This document shows positions 1 to 9,299 of a stretch of DNA of 46,023 nucleotides, piece by piece. The stretch spans positions 1-46,023 of the forward strand of contig NZ_JFHD01000046.1 of the NCBI RefSeq assembly GCF_000698575.1, in the 5' to 3' direction. A program made the position numbers and the translations under genes. The notes under the pieces are model-generated. The model was given only the letters and a program-made list of their open reading frames with translations, did not search any database and was not told the origin of the DNA. How positions within the stretch are numbered: the stretch's first letter is position 1; the number at the start of each line of letters is the position of its first letter. This DNA is from Caballeronia zhejiangensis (lineage in GTDB: Bacteria > Pseudomonadota > Gammaproteobacteria > Burkholderiales > Burkholderiaceae).

Positions 1-1
1 G

Positions 2-319
2 CCCGCCGACATGCAGGTATTTCTCGGTCGCGTGGAGCAGGGCCTGAGGTGGCACCTTCAGCGCATCTACCGTGCGCGCTGCGACATTGTTCATAGTGCG
101 GGACGCATGCTCAATATCGCGTTGCTCTGCGCCAATCTCGAGGCGTACTTGAAGTCGGTTCTAACGGCGTTGCTCGCGGCTTTTGGCCGTGTGCCAACGC
201 TCGCCAGTCCGACGGAGTTCTTCTTAAGAGCCGAGCACACCTATGCCAATGCGAGGGACAGATTGGGCCATCGCGACCCGACGGCCCTCAAGGCGTATTT
301 GATCGAACTCAAGCACTAG
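2..319 (+). CDS. C-terminal part of a HEPN-like domain protein (gene runs off the left edge)
   Basis: The reading frame is open from the first base, so the gene very likely begins outside the window; the ATG at 11 has no ribosome binding site. The visible ~105 residues are helical and contain RCDIVHS near residue 24-30, which fits the R-x4-H signature of HEPN domains, followed by a long helix (NLEAYLKSVL). HEPN domains are often metal-independent RNases in toxin-antitoxin and phage-defence systems, and the Apea-like subgroup often sits at the C-terminus of longer proteins. Its position just upstream of SIR2-HerA fits a defence role. The family call rests on one short motif and helical character, so a non-catalytic helical domain remains possible. 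Confidence 0.5.
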   Translation, partial: PADMQVFLGRVEQGLRWHLQRIYRARCDIVHSAGRMLNIALLCANLEAYLKSVLTALLAAFGRVPTLASPTEFFLRAEHTYANARDRLGHRDPTALKAYLIELKH

Positions 320-408
320 GTCGCGTCAGTTCGACGGAGGGCAGGTTCGCTCGCGACCAGGGAGGTGGGGCCGACAGACCTTCATCCAAGAACATTACGA
401 AGGAGCGC

Positions 409-820
409 ATGACGACGAAGCTACGCACAATTTCTATCGCCGATGCACGCGCCCAGCCTGCTGCAGGCCTCATCAACGACTTCATGCTGCAACGGGTGGC
501 CAACGGATGGACCATCCTGCTTCTGGAGGTCGGCAATCGCAGTCACTTGTTGCGGTCATGCGTGAGAGCACGGTGCTGCTGATGAAGAGGCGTGTATCTT
601 CCCTACCGCGGACGTCGCGCTCGCGGCGGTATATGAGATCGGTTTCGATATCATTTCGCGCGCGGTGAGATTTTGGCGGCGTGATCCGAAGCACATGGAG
701 CGGTTTCTTCATGAAGCAAAAGGAAGCGCTACGACAAACGTCATAGCGTCAACCATAGCGACCTGCCAGGCCGCCAGCGTTTCAAGAGCCATAGAGGGCC
801 AAGATGGCATGCACGCTTAG
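409..820 (+). pseudogene. Frame-disrupted small gene of unknown function
   Basis: A clear ribosome binding site (AAGGAG, 3 bases before ATG 409) opens a 57-codon frame beginning MTTKLRTISIADARAQ that stops at 580-582. From about 563 the next frame carries protein-like sequence (…ACIFPTADVALAAVYEIG, then FDIISRAVRFWRRDPKHMER) up to a TAG at 818-820. Joined by a single frameshift near 560, the two would give a protein of roughly 135 residues. I do not recognise the family. It lies between the HEPN fragment and the SIR2 gene, so it may be a relic of whatever occupied the locus before the defence pair. The frameshift is inferred from protein-like sequence on both sides, not from an alignment. Confidence 0.45.
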
Positions 821-867
821 CATTGCGCATGCCATCTTTACCAAGCAAAAGAAGAAGAGGAGCGAAG

Positions 868-2010
868 GTGTTTGAATTTATTGAGCCACTGGACATCTAT
901 AACAAGAACATCAATATCTTGATCGGATCAGGCGCGTCGGCGGACTTGTTCCCAACGCTTCAGCTCGATATCAAAGGCGCGAACGGAAAGCGGGAGACGA
1001 TCGAGACACTTGCGACCAAATTCGAGGCGTCGCCGGAGAAGCGGACAGCCTTGTTTATGCACTACTACAACACCTGCATCTACCCTGTTCAGACTTTTAC
1101 GCCGGATGCCGTGACTTCTTTTGACGGTATCGTCAATCTCGAGAACTACAAGACTTTCCTGACGACGCTGTTGGGCTTGCTGGATCGCAGAAAAGGCGTC
1201 AATCGAAAGATCAACCTTTTCACCACGAATTATGACGGGTGTCTGGCATACGCGGCCGATGGTCTGCTGACCAAGGGCGCGCATGAATTTGTAGTGAATG
1301 ATGGCACGTCGGGCTTCCATCGGAGGCACTTGCATTCCAAGAATTTCAACACCTATCAATGCCAAACCGGGATCTTCGAGCGGAGCAACTACGGCGTGCC
1401 GCAGCTCAATCTGATTCATCTCCATGGCTCGGTCTACTGGTCGAAAAGCGGCGACAAGATTGAAGTCAAGTACACCAACGACTTCAAGAATTTGCTGACC
1501 AATCAGAGCATCGCCAAGCTCGAAAAATTCTCGGCGATGCTCGCCAACGAGTATGCGTTGACAGAAGACATTCCCCCATTGGCCTTTAATGCCAAGCAGA
1601 TCGACAATTTCTGGGGTGAGTACAACAAACTTCCGATCGTCAACCCGACTAAGTGGAAGTTTCACGAAACCGTTTTTGAGGAGCACTACTACCAGATGCT
1701 CAGGCTCTTGAGCTACGAGCTTGAGAAGCCGAACTCGATTCTCATCACCTTCGGCTTCTCGTTCGCCGACGAGCACATCCTGAAACTGATCCAACGCTCC
1801 CTCTCAAATCCGCAACTTCAGACTTTTATTTGCTGCTACAGCCAAGGCAGCGCGAAGGCCATACGCGAGGAGTTCAAGACCTGGAAGAACGTCAAGGTAA
1901 TTGGTCCCCCGGACGACGTCAAGCTGGATTTTACTCACTTCAACCGGTATGTTTTCTCGCTGCAAGCGCAGAAATACGAACCTCCCGTCAAGCAGGAGGA
2001 CGTGCTATGA
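868..2010 (+). CDS. SIR2-domain NADase, effector of a SIR2-HerA anti-phage system
   Basis: About 380 residues starting at GTG 868, chosen because a strong purine-rich site (GAGGAGCGAAG) lies just before it; upstream in-frame starts have none. The N-terminus has the SIR2 Rossmann signature (NILIGSGASADLFPTL, residues ~16-31), the catalytic-type Asn in TTNYD (~N121) and the HG motif in LIHLHGSVYW (~H186), followed by an ITFGFSFADEHI motif typical of bacterial SIR2 defence proteins. In characterised SIR2-HerA systems the SIR2 subunit is an NAD+ hydrolase activated in a complex with HerA during infection, causing abortive infection. It overlaps the HerA gene by ATGA, implying translational coupling. 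Base composition is visibly less GC-rich than downstream genes, consistent with transfer. Confidence 0.9.
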   Translation: MFEFIEPLDIYNKNINILIGSGASADLFPTLQLDIKGANGKRETIETLATKFEASPEKRTALFMHYYNTCIYPVQTFTPDAVTSFDGIVNLENYKTFLTTLLGLLDRRKGVNRKINLFTTNYDGCLAYAADGLLTKGAHEFVVNDGTSGFHRRHLHSKNFNTYQCQTGIFERSNYGVPQLNLIHLHGSVYWSKSGDKIEVKYTNDFKNLLTNQSIAKLEKFSAMLANEYALTEDIPPLAFNAKQIDNFWGEYNKLPIVNPTKWKFHETVFEEHYYQMLRLLSYELEKPNSILITFGFSFADEHILKLIQRSLSNPQLQTFICCYSQGSAKAIREEFKTWKNVKVIGPPDDVKLDFTHFNRYVFSLQAQKYEPPVKQEDVL

Positions 2011-3782
2011 GCATCGTTGTAGGCGAAGTCATCGCGGTTACGGGTATTCGCATTTCGCTTCGAATCTTTGAAGACTCGAGCCAGGAAACCATCTTTTACG
2101 AAGGTGTGAAGTACAGAGGCGTGTCGATCAGGGAGCACATTTCCATCCAACGCGGGTTTATCGACATTGTCTGCTTGGTCGAAGGCGAGTTCTTGGATGA
2201 GAAGAAGCTGGAAGCGGAGGCCGAATCCACTCAGTACATCCGCAAGGTGGATGTTCGCCCCATCGGCTACATAGTGGATAACAAGTTTTTCGAGGGCGTG
2301 AAGTACATGCCGATGATCAGGGACAAGGCGTCCCTGATCAGCGAGCGTATGGTCGGCAAGATCTATGGGACCGAAGGAAAGACCAGCTTTTGCATTGGCA
2401 CGATGCTGAAAGAGAACGTTCCGATCAATCTGCCTTGGGCGCGCATTTTCAATAGCCATCTTGGTATCTTCGGAAACACCGGAAGCGGCAAGTCCAACAC
2501 CTTGGCGAAGCTTTACACGACCCTCTTCGATGAGAAGTATCAGGCGCTGAAGGAGAAGAGCAAGTTTGTGATCATTGATTTTAATGGCGAGTACACCGAG
2601 GACCAGATTCTTCCGGCCGCGGACAAGCAGATCACCGTCCTCGACTCAAAGAAAGGCAAAGACAAATTTCTTATTGAAGCGGCACACTTCTGGGATGTGG
2701 AGACCCTCAGCCTCCTTTTTCAGGCCACGACCAATACACAGCAACCATTTCTGCGCCGCGTTTTGTCTGGAAAAGAAAGATTCAAAGATGTGCCCCTCAA
2801 ACGGTACGTGGAGAAAGTGTTTGAGAGAGTATTTAGCACAGGTGAAGCGAAGTCAGATGCGTTGGATCTGAGCCGTGAGATTGCGAGAATGATCGACTGC
2901 GATCCTTTGGAAGATCATCTCAAGGGCATCGTATACTTCACCAAGGATAAGTATTTCAAACACGGTAACAGCACGTATTACAATTCAAATGGAACAGGAT
3001 TTGAGCAAAGCATTAAGCCGCTCATTGACGAGCATGTGAACTTAAATGCGATCGATCAGTTTAGCGAGCTGATCTTAAGATGCTATCTGCAACTTTGTTC
3101 GGACGTGGTCTTCGGCTACGCGCAGTACGAACATATTCAACCCGTGCTAGCAAGAGCGAAGTCCTCAATCGCTGCGCTGCGCAATGTCCTCGAGATCGTG
3201 GATGTTCCGCCGCCTCCGCACCTTCTGCATGTGATCTCTCTGAAAAGGTGTAAAAACGAGATCAAGAAGATTCTGCCGCTGCTAATAGCGAAGAATTTCT
3301 ACACCAATCACAAGGACTCGGAAAACCTAAAAAGCCCCCCTACCAGTACGCTGCACCTCATCATTGACGAAGCCCACAACATCCTATCAGAGCAGTCCAC
3401 CCGTGAACACGAGATCTGGAAGGACTATCGGCTTGAGCTGTTTGAGGAGATCATTAAGGAGGGCCGTAAATACGGCGTTTACTTGACCCTCTCCAGTCAA
3501 CGGCCGGCCGACATCTCGCCCACGATTGTGTCGCAAATACACAATTTCTTCATTCACCGGCTGGTGAATGAACGCGACCTCATGCTGTTGGATAACACCA
3601 TCAGCACGCTGGACACCAACTCCAAGGCTCTCATCCCAACCTTGGCGAAAGGCTGTTGCGTCGTCACCGGAACGGCTTTCGACCTGCCCATGATTCTCAA
3701 GATCGATCCGCTTCTGAAACAGCATCGCCCAAGCAGTGACGATGTCAACCTCCAAGAACTTTGGGCCCTGCCGATCGCATAG
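2007..3782 (+). CDS. HerA/FtsK-type ATPase of the SIR2-HerA system (DUF87)
   Basis: About 591 residues from ATG 2007, inside the ATGA overlap with the SIR2 stop; the longer open frame upstream runs antisense to nothing but overlaps SIR2 and is not a plausible start. A beta-rich HAS-barrel-like N-terminus (MSIVVGEVIAVTGIRISLRI) precedes the P-loop GIFGNTGSGKSNT (~residue 153-165), the Walker B LHLIIDEAHN (~450) and the SSQRPADISPTIVSQ block (~496) that carries the arginine region of HerA hexamers. HerA proteins form hexameric rings that translocate or unwind DNA; with SIR2 partners the ring scaffolds the NADase. No neighbour encodes a NurA nuclease, so this is the SIR2-partnered form, not the archaeal end-resection form. 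Confidence 0.93.
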   Translation: MSIVVGEVIAVTGIRISLRIFEDSSQETIFYEGVKYRGVSIREHISIQRGFIDIVCLVEGEFLDEKKLEAEAESTQYIRKVDVRPIGYIVDNKFFEGVKYMPMIRDKASLISERMVGKIYGTEGKTSFCIGTMLKENVPINLPWARIFNSHLGIFGNTGSGKSNTLAKLYTTLFDEKYQALKEKSKFVIIDFNGEYTEDQILPAADKQITVLDSKKGKDKFLIEAAHFWDVETLSLLFQATTNTQQPFLRRVLSGKERFKDVPLKRYVEKVFERVFSTGEAKSDALDLSREIARMIDCDPLEDHLKGIVYFTKDKYFKHGNSTYYNSNGTGFEQSIKPLIDEHVNLNAIDQFSELILRCYLQLCSDVVFGYAQYEHIQPVLARAKSSIAALRNVLEIVDVPPPPHLLHVISLKRCKNEIKKILPLLIAKNFYTNHKDSENLKSPPTSTLHLIIDEAHNILSEQSTREHEIWKDYRLELFEEIIKEGRKYGVYLTLSSQRPADISPTIVSQIHNFFIHRLVNERDLMLLDNTISTLDTNSKALIPTLAKGCCVVTGTAFDLPMILKIDPLLKQHRPSSDDVNLQELWALPIA

Positions 3783-4855
3783 GGAACATATTGATGAGGA
3801 AAAGTGGCGAGAGACGATGCGTTACTTCGGCATGCACGGCGCGAAGCGATCGAAATATCGTTGGATGAGTTTTTGGATCGCTTCGAGCTCGCATGATTCA
3901 TTTGCACGGGCTCGCTTCCTGATGCGCTTCAAGGCGAGTTGGCGTGCGAGCGAGTAAAGATCTGTCGAGATGGACGCGAGCGATGGTTTCTCGCGCCATT
4001 GGATGATTAGCACAAGGGAGCCTGGGGCTACGGATTGAGATGTCAGTACCGTAGACCGTATTGAATCTGTCACCGCTGCGACGGTAAAAGTGTCACTCAC
4101 ATGCGCGGCCGGCCCCAGGAAGTCGTTCGGCCCCGCCCAACAAGGCGCCGACGACTGCGAAATGACTTTGTCACTTGCGAGGGCCACTGCCTCTTGGCCG
4201 GCGGCGGTCGGCCAGAAGCGGTCGTCCCGTTGCTCGAAAGCGCAGTCACCGCAATGACTCGATTGATCCCAGCATCGGCCAATCGTCTACAGGAGATTTT
4301 GCATTGGTATTGGGTCAATGGTCTTCGGTCCCGTGCAACGCCGCTGGCGGCTAAGCGTCGGAGGTGCCGTCTTTGAACTCAAGTTTTTGTTGTATGGCGG
4401 AAGACATTGCAGCGATCACGCTGTGTCGGCGTGACGAGCGCAGTAATTCGGATAACTTAGAAAGAGGTTCGAAGCTTCTGAACGGACGCCACGACAGGTG
4501 AAGACACGCCGACTAACTTCGCTATGGCATTTGCTAACGGCTACGGTGCTTATTTCCGGCGCCCGGGGCATCTTGCTGGCCCTCGATGTGTGACATTTCA
4601 TCGAGACGCGGAAATCCTCCGTCTGATCAATGTGCGGGGTCTATACCCGTCTTACCGTATCGAATGAATTGATCCCTATTTTTCAGGAGAGGCGGTTGTG
4701 AAACCTGCAGCGAACAGCAAGAAAGATTGTCTTGTCGACTCCCGGGTGCTGAACTGCGCCGCTAATGTCGCTCCGGGATGGGGGATCGTTTGCTGTGGGC
4801 AGCGGCAGAGAATGCGCTCACCGCGTTCTTCACTCGTTCCTCGCTCGCCATATCC
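3783..4855. other. About 1 kb with no convincing gene
   Basis: Only weak frames are seen. A reverse frame at 3822-4112 (GTG start; ends in a basic helical stretch RQLALKRIRKRARANE) could be a small gene or relic but has no clear start signal. A forward GTG at 4698 follows AGGAGAGG and gives about 51 residues with no recognisable motif. The 4090-4330 part looks like degraded intergenic DNA. It separates the lower-GC defence pair from the high-GC sensor gene and may mark the edge of the transferred segment. Confidence 0.4.
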
Positions 4856-5080
4856 CTAACGGCGGCGAGATGCAGTCGCCTTCAGAATAACTCGGCGAAA
4901 GTCCTGGAGTACCTCCAAGCTCGACCTTAATGTCGCCAACAGTTCGATCGAAGTTGGCTGAACCGCGCGACACCCTGCATTTAACCGCGCCTCTTGCGCA
5001 TGGATCAGCTCGATTGTCATCTCTATCCTGGCCTCCAGTTGCGATAGGCGCTGCGCCGAAACGCCGGGACTTCGTTCCAT
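4856..5080 (-). CDS. Small helical protein, relative of the protein at 10060
   Basis: 74 residues with a CCGGAG ribosome binding site before the ATG at 5080. It is predicted to be two helices (ARIEMTIELIHAQEARL and ELLATLRSSLEVLQDFRRVI). The layout resembles the 88-residue protein at 10060-10326: a helix ending in (V/A)QE, a short loop with T and L residues, then a second helix with an RR/RQQ-IL ending. Small proteins of this kind are common near sensor kinases in proteobacteria, with no defined function that I know. It lies directly downstream of, and in the same direction as, the giant CheB-CheR kinase gene, 112 bases away. Confidence 0.65.
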   Translation of the reverse strand: MERSPGVSAQRLSQLEARIEMTIELIHAQEARLNAGCRAVQPTSIELLATLRSSLEVLQDFRRVILKATASRRR

Positions 5081-5192
5081 TTTTTTTCTCCGGTCAGTGA
5101 TCCCATTCTGACCGCGATTTCAGCGGAGTAGAAGGGCCAGCCGCGTTCGAAAAGGATGCCCTCCGCTGCGCTCTTTTCCCATTATGCGTCCC

Positions 5193-8100
5193 TCATTCGC
5201 CTGATCGAAACCGGCGAACAATCTCGGCAAACGCCTGCAGATCAAAAGGCTTCGAGAGCCAGGCACTGCAACCCGCCCCGCGTGCCCGCGCCTCGTCCTG
5301 GACAATAGGGCGCCCCGTCAGCGCCACGATTGGAATGTCGGAGCAATGAGGAAGTTGGCGTAGGTGACACACGAGTTCGAAGCCGTCCATGTCAGGCAAG
5401 TTAATATCCGTTACAACAATCGCAGGCGGATTGCGCTCCGCCAGCTTCAAAGCCTCTGTTGCGTCCGTGGCTGTTGTCACTCTCGCGTCGTAGAGCGACA
5501 GAAGCTCTTTCATTGCGTTAAGCGACTCCTCAGCATCTTCCACCAGCAGGACGTCCACGTTGCGGAGGACCGAAAGATCGGCGACTGAGTCTCCTGCTTG
5601 CCGACGCGCGGAGGCATCAGCCGGCAACCACACAACGAAGCGCGCTCCCTGGTTTTCGCCGTCCGAGAGTGCTTCGACTGCTCCTCCATGAAGTTGGGCG
5701 AGTTGCCGAACCAGCGATAGCCCGATGCCAAGTCCGGACGTTCTTGTACGATGCGTGGTGCTGGGTACTTGATGGAACATCTCGAATACCGATTCCAGCG
5801 AATCCCGTGGAATGCCACATCCCGTATCCGCCACTTCCAGGCGAACTTTCCCTTCCTGCTGCCGGACGTGCAGATTCACCTGTCCGCCGTGCGGAGTGAA
5901 CTTCAGCGCATTGCTCAGCAAATTCCAAACAATCTGCTCTATCCTCACCGTGTCGCCTCGAATCAACGCAACGGCTTCGGGGATATCGACCTGCAGTTGG
6001 ACGCCGGCCGCGTCAAAATCTTCTTTCATCGCGCTGGCAATCGTGCGGGCCGTGTCTGCAACGTCTGTGGGGGAGAAACGCAGCGAGAGCTTGCCCGTCT
6101 GGATGCGAGAGAAGTCGAGCAGATCGTCGATGAGCTGTGCCTGAGCGAGAACCGACTTTTGGATCGCGTCGGAGACCTCCTGAACGCGGCTGATGTTTCG
6201 CGCTTCGGGCATGCGCGCGAGCATCTCCGCTTTCATGTGGATGAGATTCAATGGATTCTTCAGTTCATGCGAAAGGACCGCAATGAATTCGTCTTTCAGG
6301 CGGCTTAGCTTGACAATTTCACTGTTCTGCGCGCGCTCGCGCTCGAGAACTTCCTGCTTTTTGCTGTCGGCCAGTTTGCGGCGGGTCGCATCGTGAACGA
6401 TCTTGGTGAACCCGGAAAAACCGGGGGATTCGATGCGGCTGAGCAGGCCGCTGCAGAAGACGGGTTTGCCACTCTTCGTGGCATGCCAGCGATCGTCTTC
6501 AGCCCGTCCGTACTTGCTTGCTTTCTCGCGTTCGAGTTCAGGTATGCCGTTGGCGATATCTTCTGATGTAAAAATTGCGGCCAAGGGCTGGCCCAGCATC
6601 TCTTCAGGGCTGAAACCAAAGATCCGGGTTGCGCCGACGTTCCAGCTAACGATCGTTCCGTCGCGATCCAATACGACAATGGCGAAGTCATGAGTGTCAC
6701 GAGCGGCGAGTTTGAGTTTCTCTTCGCTCGCCCGCGCTTCATGTTGTGCGGCACGCTGCTCGCTAATGTCGATCAGGGCGAGCACCGCGCCGTCGATGCG
6801 ATCGTCATCCGTCCGATACGGAAGCACGCGGGCAAGAAACGTCCGCCCGTCCTTGCTTCTCACATCTGTCTCTGACATCTTGAGCGATTCGAACGCCACG
6901 CGAAGATCGTCGACCATGCGGGGATAGTCGAGCTTGTGCGTGAGATCTTGCAGCGGTCGGCCTATATCGCTGGGCAGAATATTAAAGAGCGTGTCCGCTG
7001 GCGAGGTGTAGCGTTTGATTTTGAACGAGCGGTCGACGAATACCGTGGCCACGCCGACCAGCGAAATCAGATTCTGCAGGTCATCGCTGACGCGCGCCGA
7101 CTCCTGCACTTTCGCCAGGAGTTCGGAGTTCACCGTCACTAGCTCTTCGTTGAGCGATTGCAATTCCTCGCGACTCGCCTCCAGTTCTTCGGTCGCCGAG
7201 CGCAACTCCTCATTCATCGCTTGGAGTTCTTCATTTGACGCCCTAAGCGCTTCGGACGACGACTGCTCATGCGCCAAAGAATCAAACAATCGCTCTTCAC
7301 TGCCTGCTAACGCTTGCTTGAGAGAATCCACCGTTTCATTGTCCGCCGACGCGACCAGAGGCGGCGCCGAATCGGGTAGCGGGGTGAGCAGGTCGCACGT
7401 CACGCACATGAGGTATTCACCACGCGCCGCATCCCGATACGGTCGTAGCGACAGGTCGACGGAAGTTTCGCCGGAAGCCGTGATGAACGGCACCGCGTTT
7501 TCGTCTTCCCGACGTGCTTGCGTCATGCACCGCTGCACGGCGCGTCGAACTGCGCCCTGCGCATCACTACGCACGATGTCGAACAAGTTTGCAACCCTAT
7601 GTTGCCTGATGTCCTCGGTTAGTCGGTTTGCATTGGCCGAGCGGTGCATAATCGTGCCGTCTGAACGCATGATGATAGTCGGCGGGCCGAAAAGATCGAG
7701 GCCGCGTATCTGGCTGGGCAACAGAGCATCGCCGGGTTTAACGCCGGCGGGCATGGCAAAGAAGGTTTGCGCGCCCAAGAGCGGGGTAGGAACAGGACCC
7801 AAGGGAAGCAGGCTGTTCACGGTCGCGTTCGGTAGAGCGCGGTAGATTTTCTGCTGTTTTTGAATTGGCGTGAACAGATCGCTCGCGAAGTCGGCCGACT
7901 CAGCCGTTCCGAGGAACAGAAGGCCTTCATGCGGCCGTAGAGAGAAGTGGATGCTTTCCAATACCCGGGTTTGCGCCCGGCGGTCCAGGTAAATCAAAAA
8001 GTTGCGACATGAAACGATATCGATCCGCGAGAAAGGCGGGTCGCGCAGGAGGTTATGTGCTGCGAAGATGACTGTATCGCGTAATGATTTGACGAGCCTA

Positions 8101-9299
8101 TAGCGATTGCCTTCCTTGTTGAAATATTGGCTAAGCCTCCCAGGCGAAATGTCGTTTTCAATTGCTGCCGGATAGCTGGCGGAGCGGGCGATGGACACCG
8201 CCCGTTCATCGATATCGCTGGCATACACGACCACACGTGGTCGCTGCGGCAGGCGTCGGGACGCTTCGTCGAGAATCATCGCGATGGAGTAGGCTTCCTC
8301 GCCGGTGGCGCATGCGGGCACCCAAGCGCGAAGTTCCTCTCGCCCCTTCAAGGTTTTCGCGAGTTCCGCGTGTACGATGCTTTCGAGCGTATTGAAGGCG
8401 TCTGGATCCCGGAAGAAATTCGTCACTCCGATCAGCATATCGGCCAGCAGCTTTGGCGTCTCTTCGACATGCGTGCCAAGGAAATCGCGATAGGACACCA
8501 CCGTCGGCAAGCCATTGACCTGCATACGCCGCTCGATGCGACGCACAACCGTGCCGCGCTTATAGTTCGAGAAATCGTGGCGTGTCCGGGCGCGCAGCGT
8601 CTGCAAGACGTCATCGATGGCGCTCGTCTCCGGAAGCCCGTTCTCCGTGCCGCCGGATTGCTCCGGATCCGAAGGAGCGGGCAGTTCGATCCGCGCGGCA
8701 TTGCGGGCCAACTCCAGCAGTCGCGGGATGATATCGCTGACGGATAGAACCAGGTCGACGTCCCCAGTCGCGATGGCGTTACGTGGCATCTCGCCATACT
8801 GGGCCTCGTCGGGGCGTTGAGCGATGGTCACGCCGCCGCGTTCTCTCACACGAGCAATACCCACGGACCCGTCCGAACCAGCCCCGGAAAGAACGACCGC
8901 GAAGGAGCGCGAGCCATGAGCGTCGGCCAAGCTGCGAAAGAAGACATCGATAGACGTTGGAGGCGAACGTGGCGATTCCGGTTCGCTCAGACGCAGGTAG
9001 CCGTCCACCATAGAAAGCGACCGGCCCGGTGGAATCACATAGATCGCATCCTTCTCGAGCAGGGTTGACGCGGTGATCTGTCTGACGGGCAGACGAGTCA
9101 CGGACTGAATGACGGAATCCGCATGGCTTGTGTGGTCGGGCGACAGGTGCAACACCACGACGAACGCGACGCCGCTTGAGAGCGGCGCAGTCTCGAAAAG
9201 GCGTAGCAGCGCCTCTACTCCACCGGCTGAGGCGCCGATACATACGACTGGAAAGTCGGGACCCTTGCCAGTCCGGTCTTGCTTCGCCTCCTGAGCCAC
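5193..9299 (-). CDS. Hybrid CheB-CheR-PAS-histidine kinase-response regulator sensor
   Basis: About 1368 residues from a GTG at 9299 with GGAGGA just upstream; longer starts (ATG 9323, GTG 9542) lack such a site. Domains in order: CheB methylesterase (catalytic S24 in GASAGG, H51 in LHLSPDH, D143 in SGAGSDGSVG); CheR methyltransferase (~225-490, SAM site ACATGEEAYS at ~329); a PAS-like segment; a long coiled coil (~665-745, repeated ASNEELQAMNEEL-type heptads); two PAS domains (~755-1000); HisKA with phospho-acceptor His in VLSHELKNP (~1013); HATPase with NALKFTPHGG, DTGCGIP and GLGIGL; and a C-terminal receiver with phospho-acceptor Asp in VTDINLPDMDG (~1300). Such fusions are known sensory proteins that lack a receptor partner in cis. 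No transmembrane segment is evident, so it is probably cytosolic. The signal is unknown. Confidence 0.95.
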   Translation of the reverse strand: MAQEAKQDRTGKGPDFPVVCIGASAGGVEALLRLFETAPLSSGVAFVVVLHLSPDHTSHADSVIQSVTRLPVRQITASTLLEKDAIYVIPPGRSLSMVDGYLRLSEPESPRSPPTSIDVFFRSLADAHGSRSFAVVLSGAGSDGSVGIARVRERGGVTIAQRPDEAQYGEMPRNAIATGDVDLVLSVSDIIPRLLELARNAARIELPAPSDPEQSGGTENGLPETSAIDDVLQTLRARTRHDFSNYKRGTVVRRIERRMQVNGLPTVVSYRDFLGTHVEETPKLLADMLIGVTNFFRDPDAFNTLESIVHAELAKTLKGREELRAWVPACATGEEAYSIAMILDEASRRLPQRPRVVVYASDIDERAVSIARSASYPAAIENDISPGRLSQYFNKEGNRYRLVKSLRDTVIFAAHNLLRDPPFSRIDIVSCRNFLIYLDRRAQTRVLESIHFSLRPHEGLLFLGTAESADFASDLFTPIQKQQKIYRALPNATVNSLLPLGPVPTPLLGAQTFFAMPAGVKPGDALLPSQIRGLDLFGPPTIIMRSDGTIMHRSANANRLTEDIRQHRVANLFDIVRSDAQGAVRRAVQRCMTQARREDENAVPFITASGETSVDLSLRPYRDAARGEYLMCVTCDLLTPLPDSAPPLVASADNETVDSLKQALAGSEERLFDSLAHEQSSSEALRASNEELQAMNEELRSATEELEASREELQSLNEELVTVNSELLAKVQESARVSDDLQNLISLVGVATVFVDRSFKIKRYTSPADTLFNILPSDIGRPLQDLTHKLDYPRMVDDLRVAFESLKMSETDVRSKDGRTFLARVLPYRTDDDRIDGAVLALIDISEQRAAQHEARASEEKLKLAARDTHDFAIVVLDRDGTIVSWNVGATRIFGFSPEEMLGQPLAAIFTSEDIANGIPELEREKASKYGRAEDDRWHATKSGKPVFCSGLLSRIESPGFSGFTKIVHDATRRKLADSKKQEVLERERAQNSEIVKLSRLKDEFIAVLSHELKNPLNLIHMKAEMLARMPEARNISRVQEVSDAIQKSVLAQAQLIDDLLDFSRIQTGKLSLRFSPTDVADTARTIASAMKEDFDAAGVQLQVDIPEAVALIRGDTVRIEQIVWNLLSNALKFTPHGGQVNLHVRQQEGKVRLEVADTGCGIPRDSLESVFEMFHQVPSTTHRTRTSGLGIGLSLVRQLAQLHGGAVEALSDGENQGARFVVWLPADASARRQAGDSVADLSVLRNVDVLLVEDAEESLNAMKELLSLYDARVTTATDATEALKLAERNPPAIVVTDINLPDMDGFELVCHLRQLPHCSDIPIVALTGRPIVQDEARARGAGCSAWLSKPFDLQAFAEIVRRFRSGE

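Noticed and set aside
928..1794. 288-codon reverse frame over SIR2
   Set aside because: Antisense to a gene with clear catalytic motifs; no recognisable domain.
6305..8797. Several forward and reverse frames inside the hybrid sensor gene
   Set aside because: All lie in alternate frames of a continuous, motif-rich coding sequence.
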